This document shows, in pieces, positions 11,443 to 23,009 of a stretch of 64,000 nt of DNA. The translations under genes and the position numbers were made by a program. This stretch comes from Enoplolaimus lenunculus. Lineage: Eukaryota > Nematoda > Enoplea > Enoplida > Thoracostomopsidae. The notes beneath the pieces were generated by a model, which searched no databases, was not told where the DNA came from, and saw only the letters and a program-made list of their open reading frames with translations. Numbering within the stretch: position 1 is the stretch's first letter; every line of letters begins with the position of its first letter. The stretch is taken from contig JASANG010001137.1 of assembly GCA_030248215.1 (NCBI GenBank), forward strand, positions 20,123 through 84,122, given 5' to 3'.

Positions 11443-11572
11443 AGGGCTTTAACGAAAAAATGGCGGATGCATCGAAATCATTTTATTAACCTAAAATTTC
11501 GCCTCACCTCTGGCTACGGCAAGTTTCGATCTCCGGCTCCGGTATTTTTCACCTCTGGTTGCACCCTGCTGG
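11443..11572 (-). mobile_element. hAT-like MITE fragment (GCCGGAGCCGGAGG family)
   Basis: The minus strand reads cagggtgcaaccagaggtg at its start (11572), then tccggagccggag, the family's 5' end as seen complete at 47934-48295. The opposite end is not clear. Confidence 0.55.
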
Positions 11573-11775
11573 CTTACGACTATAGGTTTTCCAAATATAC
11601 AAAACGCTATTTTGAAAGCTGGAATCGGCCTCTGCCGCACTATTCACGTTACTTTCGTTCTTAAACCGTAAACAACTCAGGCATTGCTGGTTTTTCTACT
11701 ATTACCAGACCATGTCGAAAGATTGATTTTTAGACGAAACATTATTCTACAGTATCAAATCTGTGTCCAATTTAA

Positions 11776-11970
11776 AGAACAGGGATGGAACTGTATCATA
11801 AACATATTCCTAAGCCTAAGCCTGAGCAGAGCCTGACCGTAAGTGTAAGAATGAGCACAGTCCTAAGCCTAAGCCAAGCAAAAAATTTTTCTAAACATTA
11901 TTAAGCTTTACTCTATTAGTCTATTCTAGTCTTACAGAAAAACGTTCCGCCCCTGATCGTTTCATGGACC
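11776..11970. mobile_element. TTAGGC-bearing hAT MITE, decayed copy
   Basis: The internal block cataaacatattcctaagcc followed by CCTAAG repeats and the right end ccgcccctgatcgtttcatg match the family whose intact ends are GGCCCATGTATAGAACAGGG. The left terminus is missing. Confidence 0.6.
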
Positions 11971-12164
11971 AAGTCTGTAGTGATTATCACTAATTCAATT
12001 AGTGTGTTCCTAGAAAACAAACCATGAAGGGATAACACCCAAACAAAAGCTTCGCGCATATGCAGAATACAATGGTAAAATAAGGGTTTTTTTGGATACA
12101 CATTCTGCACTATTTCGGCTGAACCGCAATAATTAAGCTAAAATGTAAGTCCATCCCCTGTATC

Positions 12165-12640
12165 CAGAGTTGGATGCGGGGCGGGAGAAGCCACCCGCCC
12201 CACCTAAAGTGTTGTCCCACCCCGCACCGAGGGGCAACCATTCAATTTTTTGCCCCGCGCTGCCCCACGTTTTGAATTATCCGCCCCGTATCGAAATTTT
12301 GATCCGTTTCTTAAATTTTTTTATAAATCTAGATATATGTATTATTATATATAGACAGAAGCAAACTCCGAGCGACGTACGGACTTTCGCGAAGCGCTTT
12401 ATGTTTTGTACTAGGGGTCAAAAGGTGGATGTCCGTCCGTATGTCAGTTCGAAAAGAATCTCGAGAACCGCTGAACCGATTGATAAACTTTTTTTGTTTG
12501 ACAACCAATTACCCTGGGGTGTTAAACCACGCATTGGGGTTTTAAAATTTTAAGCAGTTTGTATGCTGCAGGCTAATTTACATAATTGGTTAAGCCTAAA
12601 TTTAGACAACATTTTAATGATTAAGCTTGTGCAATTAGTA
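12165..12640 (+). repeat. Unclassified dispersed repeat
   Basis: GC-rich gcggggcggg/cgccccac motifs at 12170-12290 are followed by gtccgtccgtatgtcag and cgctgaaccgattgata. Near 12535 the string cattggggttttaaaatttt also occurs near 3335. It looks like one or two overlapping old repeats; ends not found. Confidence 0.4.
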
Positions 12641-12813
12641 TTTGGCGGGCCACCTTTGCCATAGTTGGAACTCTTTCTCGTATTTCTTTCATTACATGAA
12701 GGGATTGCTGTATATAGATAGATACAACTGAAATAAATATCTTAAGTGCCCAGGTTCTATGTTTTTCGTCAGAGCTCAAACAGCCTCGTTTTCGCAATTT
12801 CTTGCCCCGTCCC

Positions 12814-13589
12814 GCCTGTGAGAAGTTCGTGATTTTAGCTCACCCCTGTATCCTGTATCCTTTTATGCAGTTCTTTCCTCGATGTATGCTTATCGCTCTG
12901 ATTATAGTAAACGCGGCCGGTAATTATTTATTAACCCTCCCAAATCCTGTATAACACCGAGTATTCCAAGCAAATCACAGGTTATGTAATTTAACTTGCA
13001 GCCTGATCCGGAATCCTTAAAGCCTATGCCAGAATCTGTTTTAGTCCAGCCACTGGCTTTACCGATACCAACACTTTACCCTGTTAAACCGTGCACTCTA
13101 ACCCTGTTAGAGATACACCAAATTTTCCGACTAATCTAACCTCGTTAGATTTGGCCCAATCCGTTGTAGAATAATAAACCTAACCCCGTTAGATTTATTA
13201 GACTACTTTTCCCCAGGTCTCCGGTACAAACACAATTCCCTTTTAGCACATAACTCCAGTATTCTATACTGGGTAACCAAAGCGCCCTGCGCTATGCCGT
13301 TTCAACCTGTACACCGTGGTTTCCTTCACATTTTAGGCCACCGTGACTATTCTTAGACTAATTCAACTCAACCCTACTTACCAAGTAACTGTCTTTACGC
13401 CAACCGTACAAGAAATTCCAAGAATTTTACCAATCTTTACGCTTTGTAGCAACGCCTAAGCCTAACTTAAGTTCTAAGAGAGACTAGGTGGAGCCAGGGA
13501 CTCCCTTAAGGTGTGGTTTTAAGGTTTTATTTTGTGTTTTAGTTTTTAGATTGAAATAGGTTTAAGTGTGGCAGAGCCACCTACACCGC
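12814..13589 (-). mobile_element. Unclassified repeat with GGG-loop hairpins, shorter copy
   Basis: Read on the minus strand, this stretch matches 25443-26645 through most of its length, from aggtggctctgccacactta at 13589 to ctaaaatcacgaacttctca at 12814. Shared landmarks are the locus's ggagtccctggctccaccta, the CTAAC-NNN-GTTAG hairpins (13090-13200) and the cgcggccgg segment. It is about 430 bp shorter than the other copy, so one is internally deleted or the other expanded. No coding region or terminal repeats are evident. Confidence 0.75.
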
Positions 13590-13713
13590 CATGCCCCGCT
13601 TCGCTTCCAACTCTGCCTGTGTGTTTTCCTAAAATTGTGTTATTAAATAGTTCAAGATATTCAGCACTCCCAGAATATTTTGGCTTGTTTCTTTTGGTTC
13701 ATGCCTGCCGGGC

Positions 13714-14070
13714 AGGATTCAGTTGGTTAAAAATACCGGAGCCGGAGATTGACAAAATTTCGCAGAGCCGAAGGTGAGGCGAATTTATATAGTTAAAGTG
13801 ATGTGTAATTTGCTAATTTTATATAGTAAATATCGGTAAGTTGTTGTTAAATATTTTTTGGATCCACTCTTATTTTTTAAAAATATCGGCAATTTTTTCA
13901 TCATATTAATTGTATCAAATGTTAAAATTTAGCGCACCAAAATAAATTTTGTAAAATTCTGCGAAACTTCACTGCCAAAATATTCTAATTCTACGGAAAC
14001 CACAGCCAGAGGTCGATGTTCTGACGGAGCCGCAGACGAATGCAGAGCGCCGATTGTACTCTGTACACTC
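13714..14070 (+). mobile_element. Degraded hAT-like MITE (GCCGGAGCCGGAGG family)
   Basis: Starts caggattcagttgg, then taccggagccggagattgac and agccgaaggtgaggcgaat, and ends with cagacgaatgcagagcgcc and gattgtactctg. The order matches the intact copies at 26738-27113 and 47934-48295, with many substitutions. Confidence 0.6.
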
Positions 14071-14195
14071 ATTCAACTTGTTCTAGTAAAACAACATATG
14101 TTTTTCTCCGTATAAATATCGCCACAGCAATTTTTGCGCAACAAATATATCCCTGTACAAATAAAAGCATAAATTATTTGTCACAAAACATGTAG

Positions 14196-14415
14196 CCGGG
14201 TGCTTGTGGTGCAGTGGTAAACAGACAGTTTAGACAATTACTCTCGCTTAACCAGTGACATCAGTGAAATGCTAACCATCTTGGAGCCCTGCCCACAGTG
14301 CCCTTTTGTCATTGTAAATGTTGATTTTTTTTATATTTTTATTACGCTCGACCAATAGAACGTAAAATGGTCCCAGTAAATTATTTGAGATTAATGAGCC
14401 GAGTGTTCGATTCCA
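14196..14415 (+). mobile_element. Possible tRNA-derived SINE-like remnant
   Basis: TGGTGCAGTGG at about 14206 fits a pol III A box and GTTCGATTCC at 14406-14415 fits a B box, but they are about 200 bp apart rather than 30-60. Either a later insertion split them or the match is chance. No acceptor stem or cloverleaf is visible, so this is not a tRNA gene. Confidence 0.25.
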
Positions 14416-14503
14416 TCTTTGGAGAAATACAGAAAATCTAGAGCTCGAACTTTTAACTTTAATAAAAATTAATGCTTCTGCATTGTATATATATTTCATA
14501 ATA

Positions 14504-14590
14504 TAGGCTTAGCCTTAGGCTTAGGCTTCGGCTTAGGCTTAGGCTTAGGCTTCGATTCAGGCTTAGGATTAGGCTACGGTTTAGGCTTTA
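14504..14590 (+). repeat. TTAGGC array fragment
   Basis: About twelve TTAGGC-like hexamers with occasional TTCGGC or TTAGGA variants. No hAT ends are visible, so it is either a truncated copy of the TTAGGC-bearing MITE or an independent array. Confidence 0.7.
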
Positions 14591-15659
14591 AAAATTCATG
14601 TGCATTAAGATTATTTAGCATTTTGACAAAGTTACATACGATAATTTTTAATACATAATGCTATACACTTTATTTTTCATTCGCTCCGGTTATCATTTTC
14701 CATTTTTAATTTTCATTCTGATCGTAGGCGTAGTCGCGTTTCTCGGAACGAGTATTTGCCGATAGGAGAACACATTGAGACATATCGACCCAAGTTTGAT
14801 TTAAAAACTACTTTATTTTGACTTAAAATTGGGGAGTGACGTTGCTAATTTAAGCAGCTTTAAAGGGACAGATTGCCAAATATTTCAGTTTCACTCGTAT
14901 TCAGACCCTGTAGCTAGCTTAAATTGCTAGCTTGGCTAAACATTGTTTCACGAGGGTTATACAAGGCTATTCGATGACTTTGCAAGCAAGGTTAAATGTT
15001 TTCTAGGGGGAACAAAATTCTTCCAGGCATAACAGAGCCCCGCCTGCTCCCCTCTGTCTATGGGCCCACCCGAACACGAAGTCTGCTCTATGCATATTGC
15101 CGTTGATTATTATCGCAAAAAGAACCTAGGTGCCTTACAAAATCTGAAGGCATACGAATACAGCCTGGGTTTTACGCGTAACTATAGCTTAAGGCCAAAG
15201 CCTAACCGAGCGGCGTATTAAAGCCTACGACTTCGGTCGGACTTTTTTTACATACTGGCATCAAAAATCACAGTCAAGATATAAATACAAATAAATCAAG
15301 TGTTTTATTCGATTGTTTCTTCAGTCAGTTCCAGCCTGTAGTTTGACTACTTGATATTCTTTTGAAATTCCAACATTAACATCAGACAAACTTTTGCCCA
15401 AACGTTTTCCAAAGAACACGTTTGCTATAACTTGATTGTTTGACGATATGAAGGATAGCATTCGCCCTGAGCCAGAAGCCTGTCACGCTTTCATAATCAA
15501 TTCACTGACAGGAATCAGTCTCAGGGCACGCTTAGTCCTGGTGTTAAACAAAACGAATCAAGTACGCTGGAAATACAACCGAGTTTACCTGAATTGTAGA
15601 AATGTTTTGATGCCTGTAGGCTAAATTCTTATTTGGTTCGTAAAAGTTGATTAAATAAT

Positions 15660-15760
15660 GGACATTGTTACTTTGACGAGCGTAACAGTAGTATAAGCAT
15701 ATTTCTAAAGCGAAGCCTGAGCCTAAACAAACGGCAGCACAAGTGTAAAGGCTATAGGCG
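15660..15760 (+). mobile_element. TTAGGC-bearing hAT MITE, left-end fragment
   Basis: The segment attgttactttgacgagcg followed by taacagtagtataagcatat corresponds to the left end of the copy at 57424-57618 (aatgttactttgaggggcg). The CCTAAG array is short and degenerate here and the right end is not visible. Confidence 0.5.
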
Positions 15761-15912
15761 AAAATTGGGCTTAAAACCCTAAGTATACACTAGGGATACA
15801 TCTCGAAATCCGTTCGGTTATGATTGGTTTCACACTAAGCTTGGTTTATAGAGAGGTTTCATGGTTGCAGCACCATTTTCATTTTGTTTTACCTCCCGGG
15901 TTTAATTTTCTA

Positions 15913-16130
15913 CACTGTAAAAAATGGGGAGTCAAATTGACTCTCTCCGAAATAGGCTTTTCCTGACTACACAAACTGAGTCAAATTTGACTCCGCCAGA
16001 GTAAATTCGACTCACTGAGCGATTCAATGAATCGAATTTGACTGTGGCGGAGTCGAATTTTGACTCAGTTTGTGTAGTCAGGAAAAGCATATTTCCGAGA
16101 GAGTCAATTTGACTCCCCATTTTTACAGTG
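15913..16130. mobile_element. Palindromic CACTG MITE, TA-flanked
   Basis: A 218-bp near-complete palindrome. Left end CACTGTAAAAAATGGGGAGT, right end its inverse with one base fewer in the A-run, flanked by TA on both sides. Arms contain gagtcaaattgactctctcc and gactacacaaactgagtcaa. Relatives are at 24210-24398 and 63431-63635. Non-autonomous; the CACTG start and TA duplication suggest a CMC/Chapaev- or Tc1-like mobiliser, undecided. Confidence 0.85.
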
Positions 16131-16580
16131 TACAAACTTGAACGCGGTGCACACCACCTTTTTATGAACTGTGTATATACAATAATTACACTACTTACAA
16201 ACCTATGAGCAAAAACTCTAAAATGAATTAGAAACGGGACACAAAGTGACATCAAGCAATTAAAAAGGTAACCAAAAGCATGTTTCAGTGTCCGTACGTT
16301 CTGCATAACAGCATCCATTGCTATAGTTGATTGAATTGTTTTCCAAAATTTACGAAATTCTGTGAACTTTCTTATTAATCAGAGTTCGGCAACAGCTGTT
16401 CGAAAATTTTGTTCGACAGGGTATCATTATAATGTTTGGTCGAAAACTTACAACTGGCTGTCGATAAAGTGATATGACCATTTGATGAGGACACTGGCAT
16501 AGGCGTCTTTCCGCAGAACGCTGATAGTATATTAAAGTTAAGTTTTAAATAGTTTTGCACAGATTATAGCAATTCTGGTA

Positions 16581-16969
16581 GGCGGACGTCCGGAACTTGG
16601 ACCCCTTAGTATTTTCATAAAAAGTGGTCCATCCTATAGATCTCGACGAGCTGAATTCCACGGTAGTATTTTTATGGCTGTATGGCTAACGGTTCTGAAG
16701 TAATGGCCCTCGAAATTATAGTGCAAACACGCATATATTGGAACAGGAAGTATCTATCATTCACATGTTCGTAAAATATTAACTTAACCAGGTTTATTTC
16801 TTACAAAAATTTCATTGTTGTTTTATACATGTTTTATAAATTTAAAGGGCCATTGAACTGGGGCCCTGCGGCCCTAAAAACTGCACCTTTGAACTTAGCG
16901 CGTCGAAATTTATGAAACGAACTATTTTTTGTTAAATTTCTAAAGGGGTCCATATTCCGTACCTCCGCC
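16581..16969. mobile_element. Mutator-like MITE with 9-bp target duplication
   Basis: The 9-bp direct repeat ATTCTGGTA flanks the element at 16572-16580 and 16970-16978. The termini read GGCGGACGTCCGGAACTTGG on the left and, inverted, GGCGGAGGTACGGAATATGG on the right; both arms then read ACCCCTT. A perfect 9-bp duplication with TIRs of about 29 bp fits the Mutator superfamily. It is 389 bp long and holds no ORF. Confidence 0.75.
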
Positions 16970-17034
16970 ATTCTGGTATACCTTCATATACTATTTACTG
17001 ATTCTTGTCCAATGTTAATTATAAAGAGCCTGCA

Positions 17035-17080
17035 CCTGCAAAGCCTAAGCCTTTGTCCTAAGCGTAAGCCTAAGCATCCC
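17035..17080. repeat. CCTAAG (TTAGGC) array fragment
   Basis: Several CCTAAG-like hexamers (agcctaagcctttgtcctaa). Too short to show which element brought it. Confidence 0.5.
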
Positions 17081-17084
17081 AATC

Positions 17085-17440
17085 GCTGGGTTCCAAAGTG
17101 CCACCGGAGATTAACAACGCCAGAACCTTTGTTGGAGCATGAAATAAACGGAATTTGTTGGAACCGAAGATGAGGTGAATTATGCAGTTAAAACAATGTT
17201 AAAATTGCTAAAATTTCTGTAAAATGTAGTATTCGAACAATTTTTGTGGTAGGCTTATTTTAAAGAGAGCCCAACAATTGATTCCTCCTATTAAATGGAG
17301 CAAAACTTTAAGCTAAACGCACTGAATGATACAATTTTTGTAAAGATGCGGAAAATTTCACTATCGAAATTGCTGGAACCTCCGTTACAAATTCTGCCGG
17401 AGTCCGAAGCTGAACTCAGGTTATATATACGCAACCTAGG
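17085..17440 (+). mobile_element. Degraded hAT-like MITE (GCCGGAGCCGGAGG family)
   Basis: ggttccaaagtgccaccgga at the start, ttggaaccgaagatgaggtg in the middle, then attgctggaacctccgttac and ttctgccggagtccgaagct. Each piece is the decayed counterpart of a block in 26738-27113, in the same order. Ends are no longer sharp. Confidence 0.5.
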
Positions 17441-18130
17441 CGTATATTTTGTAAGTCTTTCAATGGGCAGTTTCCTATTGAAATGTAAAAGCTATCATTT
17501 TTTACATAGATCACTCAAAATTTGTTTGCGTCATGTGAAAACAATGTTATGTTGGAACAGGTAGATTCAATTTAGGCGATGTACAGCATGTCTCCCGTGA
17601 AAATTTCATAAAACAAAATTCAGAACTCACGCAAATGATATAACCTTCAAAACACGTAGGTATCCTTTATTTACGATAAGGCGTAGTTTGGAGCGCTTTT
17701 CTAAACAAAACCAACGTCATCGCACCAGCATCGCTGTGGTTTCAATTCGAAGGGACGGTATAACCTCATTTAAAAGTAATTTTGCCTGCCCGCGTTAATC
17801 GGCGAAACATAATTTGCTACCATTTTGTATCTGAAACGTTAACAGAGCCTTTTCCAATCATAATATTTCCGTTTCGACGTTGTACTAACTTTCTTGAAAA
17901 ACTCTGCCTGATATTTTCATTTGTACATACTTACTTACTCGAAAGAGAATTGATACTTAGTTTAACAGGAGTACTGCCGGTGAAAGCCCCCCAAACCGCC
18001 CAATTGAGAGGTTCCGACCCACGGAGAGTACCATCTCGGCAAACTATTTTTTTTGCGGATAACAAAGTTATACAGCTGTGAAACATTTAATTGGGACTCG
18101 CTCTGGCCTGTATGGAGGCATAGACTATCC

Positions 18131-18334
18131 GGCCCATGCCACTTTTAAGGCCGTCCCGGTTTCTGGTGGGTCTGTAAAAGAGTAGGCTTACATTCTAGAC
18201 TACATTTTTTGCTCAGGCTTAGGCTCAGACTTAGGCTTAGGCTTATGAATGCGTTTTGCAACGCTTAGGCTTAATAGGCTTAGGCTTAGAAATATGCTTA
18301 ATCTACTGTAACGACCCTATAAGTAAGATTGGCG
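18131..18334 (-). mobile_element. TTAGGC-bearing hAT MITE with perfect 8-bp TSD
   Basis: GACTATCC lies at 18123-18130 and again at 18335-18342. The element begins ggcccatgccacttttaagg and ends ctataagtaagattggcg, an imperfect inversion. The interior contains ttctggtgggtctgtaaaag and a block of TTAGGC repeats. It belongs to the same subfamily as 57424-57618. Confidence 0.85.
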
Positions 18335-18386
18335 GACTATCCTAACGCAGTCTCTGGACAAGAGATGTAAAAATTGACGAAATAAA

Positions 18387-18828
18387 CTGTTGTATTGACC
18401 CGAATAAGAGGGGGTAAGGGGGGTCCCCAATTTGAGTCCGAATCAATAAGAGTCCGTATTCCTAATAAGAGTCCGTAAGAGGATAGAGTCCCTAAACCCT
18501 AAGTAGAGTCCATAAATGTCAATTATATCCAGTTGTAGCGCATAAATGACTCCGGGACTAAGTAATTTGGGTTCGAAACTTTAAAGCGTACTTAAATTTT
18601 GAAAGTAATTACTAAGTATAGCCTTGCATTATCGGTCAAGCTTTTGATACAAGACAAATAAACACTTAATTCAACGGATAATTACAATACCGGATATATA
18701 ATTCAGTAACGAAGGGCAGCGGAGCGTGGGTTAGAAATAAATAACAGTCTCTAACCGAATAACAAGGGAAGTACCCTCTGGAGAGGCCAAATAAATATCA
18801 GTCCCACCTCTTATTCGGATCACTACAG
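18387..18828 (-). mobile_element. Mariner-like MITE (CCGAATAAGAG family)
   Basis: Ends ttgacccgaataagaggg and its inverse cctcttattcggatcactac, cag|TA at the right. The interior, in opposite orientation, shares ggcctctccagagggtac-type and gagtccgtaagagg blocks with 24844-25295 and 29249-29686. About 440 bp, no ORF. Confidence 0.8.
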
Positions 18829-19344
18829 TAATGCTTATTTCAATCTAAGTTGCAACAAATCATAAGGCTTATAATATGTTTTACCCAAAATTTTTGATTC
18901 TAAAAATCGTTCATATTTTCATGCAGCTAGTTTAGATATGTATAATTTATCGCATGTAGCAACATCATACTATAAGCTTACTACATACAATGACAGGTTC
19001 CATTCAAATTCTGTAGTAGCAAACTAGGCGAAAGTTTGCTCTAATTTTTGTGCAAATTTTCTTCGTATTTTGACTCAGATAAACGGCGTCGAAGTAAACT
19101 ATAAAACTACGCAGCCCCGGTACATAGAGCCAACAATTATTTTTTCAGCATTGCCTAGTGTGTTGGCTTAGCGTATTGTTATGCAACAGTTGATGCTACA
19201 TTATCTGGTTTTTCGTCATATTGTGCGTTGACTTTTTTTAAAATCTGTAAAGAAAATTGTTTTAAAAACAGGAATATACATAGCTAGGTAGAGCAAACTA
19301 TCATGAATGCGGATGTATTAAAATAATAATTGGTGGGGTTGGTG

Positions 19345-19415
19345 CATCGGTTATGAGTGACTTAATAATCTTGGTAAGTTAGTGGTTATGAGTGACTTAA
19401 TAACCTTGGTAAGTT
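19345..19415 (+). repeat. Tandem duplication of 35 bp
   Basis: ggttatgagtgacttaataa followed by (t/c)cttggtaagttagt occurs twice in a row with one difference. Confidence 0.85.
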
Positions 19416-19500
19416 AGTATCAATTCAATTTTGTTTATTGTTCGATCTTTTCAGTATCTATACCCGTATCAGAACAAAGTTACTTTTGTAAAGTTGTGAA

Positions 19501-20621
19501 ACAAGTTATTAAAGTGCCCCTAACCGGGCCATAGAAAAAGATATGTTTTGAAAATATATTTGATGTGTAACGTGTAAAGTTTAGAAACAAGGGACTCGAA
19601 CAAATTTTGAAAGTTAAATTCATGTACTACCTTTTTTCACAAAAATCGGGCTTATTTTCCAGGACAGCATATTTCAGATTGCCAAAAAAGTTTTGGCGGT
19701 CACAAGCAAGCTGTGATGTGTCACACAGAAACATATTCACAGCTTCGTTTGATAGTTTCGTAATTTTCTGAATTACCCGTTATCGCAAAAAAATAACTCA
19801 TGGGGATAGACGCTTTGAACATGCGATGTGGAGATGTGATTTTCATCTTATTCAAGCACCATGAAACGAATGTTTACCTATTTACTACTACTGGCACTAA
19901 TAAGTGCCATTATTCACGGCACAAATTTCTAACCCTGTGTGCATTTTATACAAAAATGATAATTTACAAACATAGATGGCAGTATGAAGCTTTATAACCA
20001 ACTTTAGTTTTATCGAAATCTTAACCTTTGTTTTTGAGTGGCCCATTGTTCATAGCACAGTATAATGCGACGTTAGCTTTCGTCTCCGGCATAAAATCGG
20101 CCTCTCCGACTAAGGCAAATTTTGGTTCAACTCTGACTCCGGTATTTTAACCTACGGTTGCTTCCTGGTTCATGCTGTAAACGAATGCTAAATTACGCAA
20201 AATTATAAACGAATATATAAAGTTTCAGAAAATATTGCACTTTGCCAGTACAATTCAGGTACGCAGACTTCTCAAGGGTTCTTCAGAATTTTATCATGAA
20301 ATAAAGCGATTACATTGTCAAATTTCTTTTTAACCGAAGGAAAACATCAAATATAATACTGTTTGATTTATGGCCGCCCAAAGCTGTGAATATGTTTCTG
20401 TGTGACACATCACAGCTTGCTTGTGACCGCCAAAGCTTTTTTGGCAATCTGAAATATGCTGTCCTGGAAAATAAGCCCGATTTTTGTGAAAAAAGGTAAA
20501 CATAAATTAAACTCTAAAATTTTTTTCTACCCCCTTTTCTAACTTTACACGTTACACATCAAATATATTTTCAAAGCATATCTTTTTCTATGGCCCGGTT
20601 AGGGGCACTTTAATAACTTGT
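19501..20621. mobile_element. 1.12-kb element with inverted arms of about 250 bp
   Basis: The left arm begins ACAAGTTATTAAAGTGCCCC and the right arm is its inverse (…GGGGCACTTTAATAACTTGT). The arms stay similar for about 250 bp (19501-19750 and 20368-20621), including ctgtgatgtgtcacacagaa. The central 620 bp has no ORF longer than 65 codons and includes what looks like a decayed hAT fragment (20075-20165). TTAA is present in both ends, but a target duplication could not be confirmed. Confidence 0.8.
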
Positions 20622-22680
20622 GCAATTACATATTAAGTTTAAATCTTTCAAATGCTCTGTTAAATCTTCGTATTTCTGAATCCATTTATTTCTTATCTGT
20701 ATATGCAATTTCATTTTGGCATGTTTGCTCAGGTACTACTTCATGCTTATATTCAGCTTAGTACGTGCCAAAATCACTCTTTGAGAGATTTTCAAATTTC
20801 AAATGTAGGTGCAGTATCGTAATTGGAATACGTGCCTGAATTGCCAAGCATCTCACTCTTTACGGACACAAGTGGGAATACAAAATAGTGTGTTTTATTA
20901 TTAAGTTCGAATCAGCAGCAGTAAAACAGGGAAACTGAAACAAACATTGATCAAAATACCGGAAATTGAACCAGAAAACGTATTCGAATTATAAAACTCG
21001 ACAAAAACACTTTTGTGGGCCAACTGCCAATACCTGTCAAGTATATACTTGGTTTCAACATGGTTTGTTTTAAACATTGTGCGAAGAGCAATGAAACAGT
21101 TTAATTTTTATAAAAAAGCAATTAATAATTTTTTTTGCATCCGAACAATTTCATAATTGAAAGTTTTTTGGTATTAAAAATACGTGAATTTTTGGCAGTT
21201 GCATTGCCAATTTTAACCGTAAACGGTCTGAGATATTCGAAATAACTCTGGCCTACTTCTATGCGTACGGATGACGGAATGTGGCACATCTGCAACATCC
21301 GTAACACTTAGCTTGGTTTTCAACCATATGTCTAAGTTATGATGGTAATTTCTCAGCAGAGTCACTATTACTGACAAGAAAGCTTTTCATAAAGCAAACC
21401 CAAACAAAACATCTGAGTGCTTTAAGTTAAAAGTTACAGCAACTGACAGCAACGTGTATCCAACCAATGTAGTCAGTCGTTGAATTTCGTAACTTTCATT
21501 TACTTTGAAATACCAGCCAAAATAAAATTAAATTCTTTTGTGTATAATTAAGTTCAAATTCAACCGGGAATCCAGACAAGTGCTTACAATCGTGTTTTAC
21601 GATATTTAATTACGAACCGCAAAACCACAGTTCAATTTACAGTTGAACTTTGAAAACAATCAGACCAAACACTGGTAGTTGATTTCAAAACGTGTCTATG
21701 TCAAACTAGCTCATGCTTCAACTTTGCGTTTGAACTATTAAAATTCCCGGTTTTTTTCAGAAAATAAAAATGAAAAACTATACAAAACTTTGGAAAACAT
21801 CTTATTTTCAAGCACACTTATTGTGTAGGACAATCCATAACCCATACAAAATCAGTTTTCTAGCTTTCGTTTAAATATAACTTAACTTTGCCCAAAATTC
21901 AACCGGCTGTTTGAAACAAAACCAACTGTAAAATTGTTCAATACTGAAACCATTTCGAGAACAGTAAAGCAGCAAAAATATTTTGTCAAACATTTTTGCA
22001 ACGAACACTGAGGCGTCGCAACAAAAATGTTCATGCAACAAAACTAAAATTGCCAACAACAAAACAACTTGCAATCGTCCTATATGCAAAACGAACGACA
22101 AAAGACACAATTTTATTACTAAAACTCTAATATTCTGAGCGTCGTTTTAGACGTTGCACTTCGTCTTTAGTAGTAGTAGTAGTGAACGAGTTTGTTCTCA
22201 ACGATTTTTTAGTGGCCTAGTAAAGTGTAAATGATTGGTTGCTGCTCGGACTGTCTTACCATCTCAAATGTGATCGCTGTCGTTTTTTTCTCTCGTTTAC
22301 GTGATCATCGTAAATTGTTGACCTACTCTCAAAAAGCAATCTTTTTTGAACATCAGCATATTGCGTATTTTTGATGACACGTCTGTTTTTTTGGACCATC
22401 TTGACTACGATGTTGAGAATATACTCCATATTTTTCTCGGTCACACTACAAAGAAATAGTATATTGAAAAATTCAAACTGTTCTTTCGTAATACACGAAA
22501 ACCCATGATTGTCATTTACGATTGTGGTTCACATGTGTAATTCGTTGTTGTTACAAAACTCTATTCATAAAGTAGTAGTTTGTGTAAAAATTGTGTTTTC
22601 AAATGTTGCAATTTAGGTCACGTTATGCAATTCGCAACGAAGAATAGACGTGATTTTTCGTTGGTCTGCTTGCGTAACTC
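20622..22680 (+). other. Gene-free stretch, nothing recognised
   Basis: About 2 kb of AT-rich sequence. Reading frames are short (longest 79 codons at 22110-21871, minus strand) and resemble no family I know. A (tag)n run is near 22168-22181. No element ends were found. Confidence 0.5.
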
Positions 22681-22685
22681 TCACG

Positions 22686-22792
22686 CATATATATAAATAT
22701 AAATATATATATATTTTTATAAATATAAATATATATATATGTATGTATGTATGTATGTATATATACATATATATTTATTTATTTATATAATA
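22686..22792. repeat. AT-rich microsatellite (TA/TATG/TTTA)
   Basis: Runs of atatat, ataaatataa, five gtat units and ttta units occur back to back. Confidence 0.95.
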
Positions 22793-22849
22793 ACTATTTC
22801 TTGTCAGTTACGCTGATCCATACAGAAGTATTATGTAAAAAACCGAACA

Positions 22850-22923
22850 TGACCCATAAAGTGGTAATTGTGTAAATTTTTTTACACAAAAATGTGTAAA
22901 ATTACTTGACGTATTTATGGGTC
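22850..22923. repeat. Hairpin-forming inverted repeat
   Basis: tgacccataaa at the left and tttatgggtca at the right enclose taattgtgtaaa and further tgtgtaaaatta inverse motifs. It could be a short foldback MITE; no target duplication was confirmed. Confidence 0.5.
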
Positions 22924-23009
22924 ACACGCAGAATGTGTACTTTTGCAACGAACGCCTATGTAAAATACACATTTTGAACACATGATTTGGTACATAAAAC
23001 ATGGGGACA

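Noticed and set aside
14196-14415. A tRNA gene
   Set aside because: The box spacing is wrong and no cloverleaf can be drawn.
14504-14590. A chromosome end or true telomere
   Set aside because: TTAGGC blocks are short, degenerate, in both orientations and mostly inside MITEs with target duplications, with genes on both sides.
15932-16318. 128-codon minus-strand frame; likewise 63169-63612
   Set aside because: They run through palindromic CACTG MITEs and have no domain.
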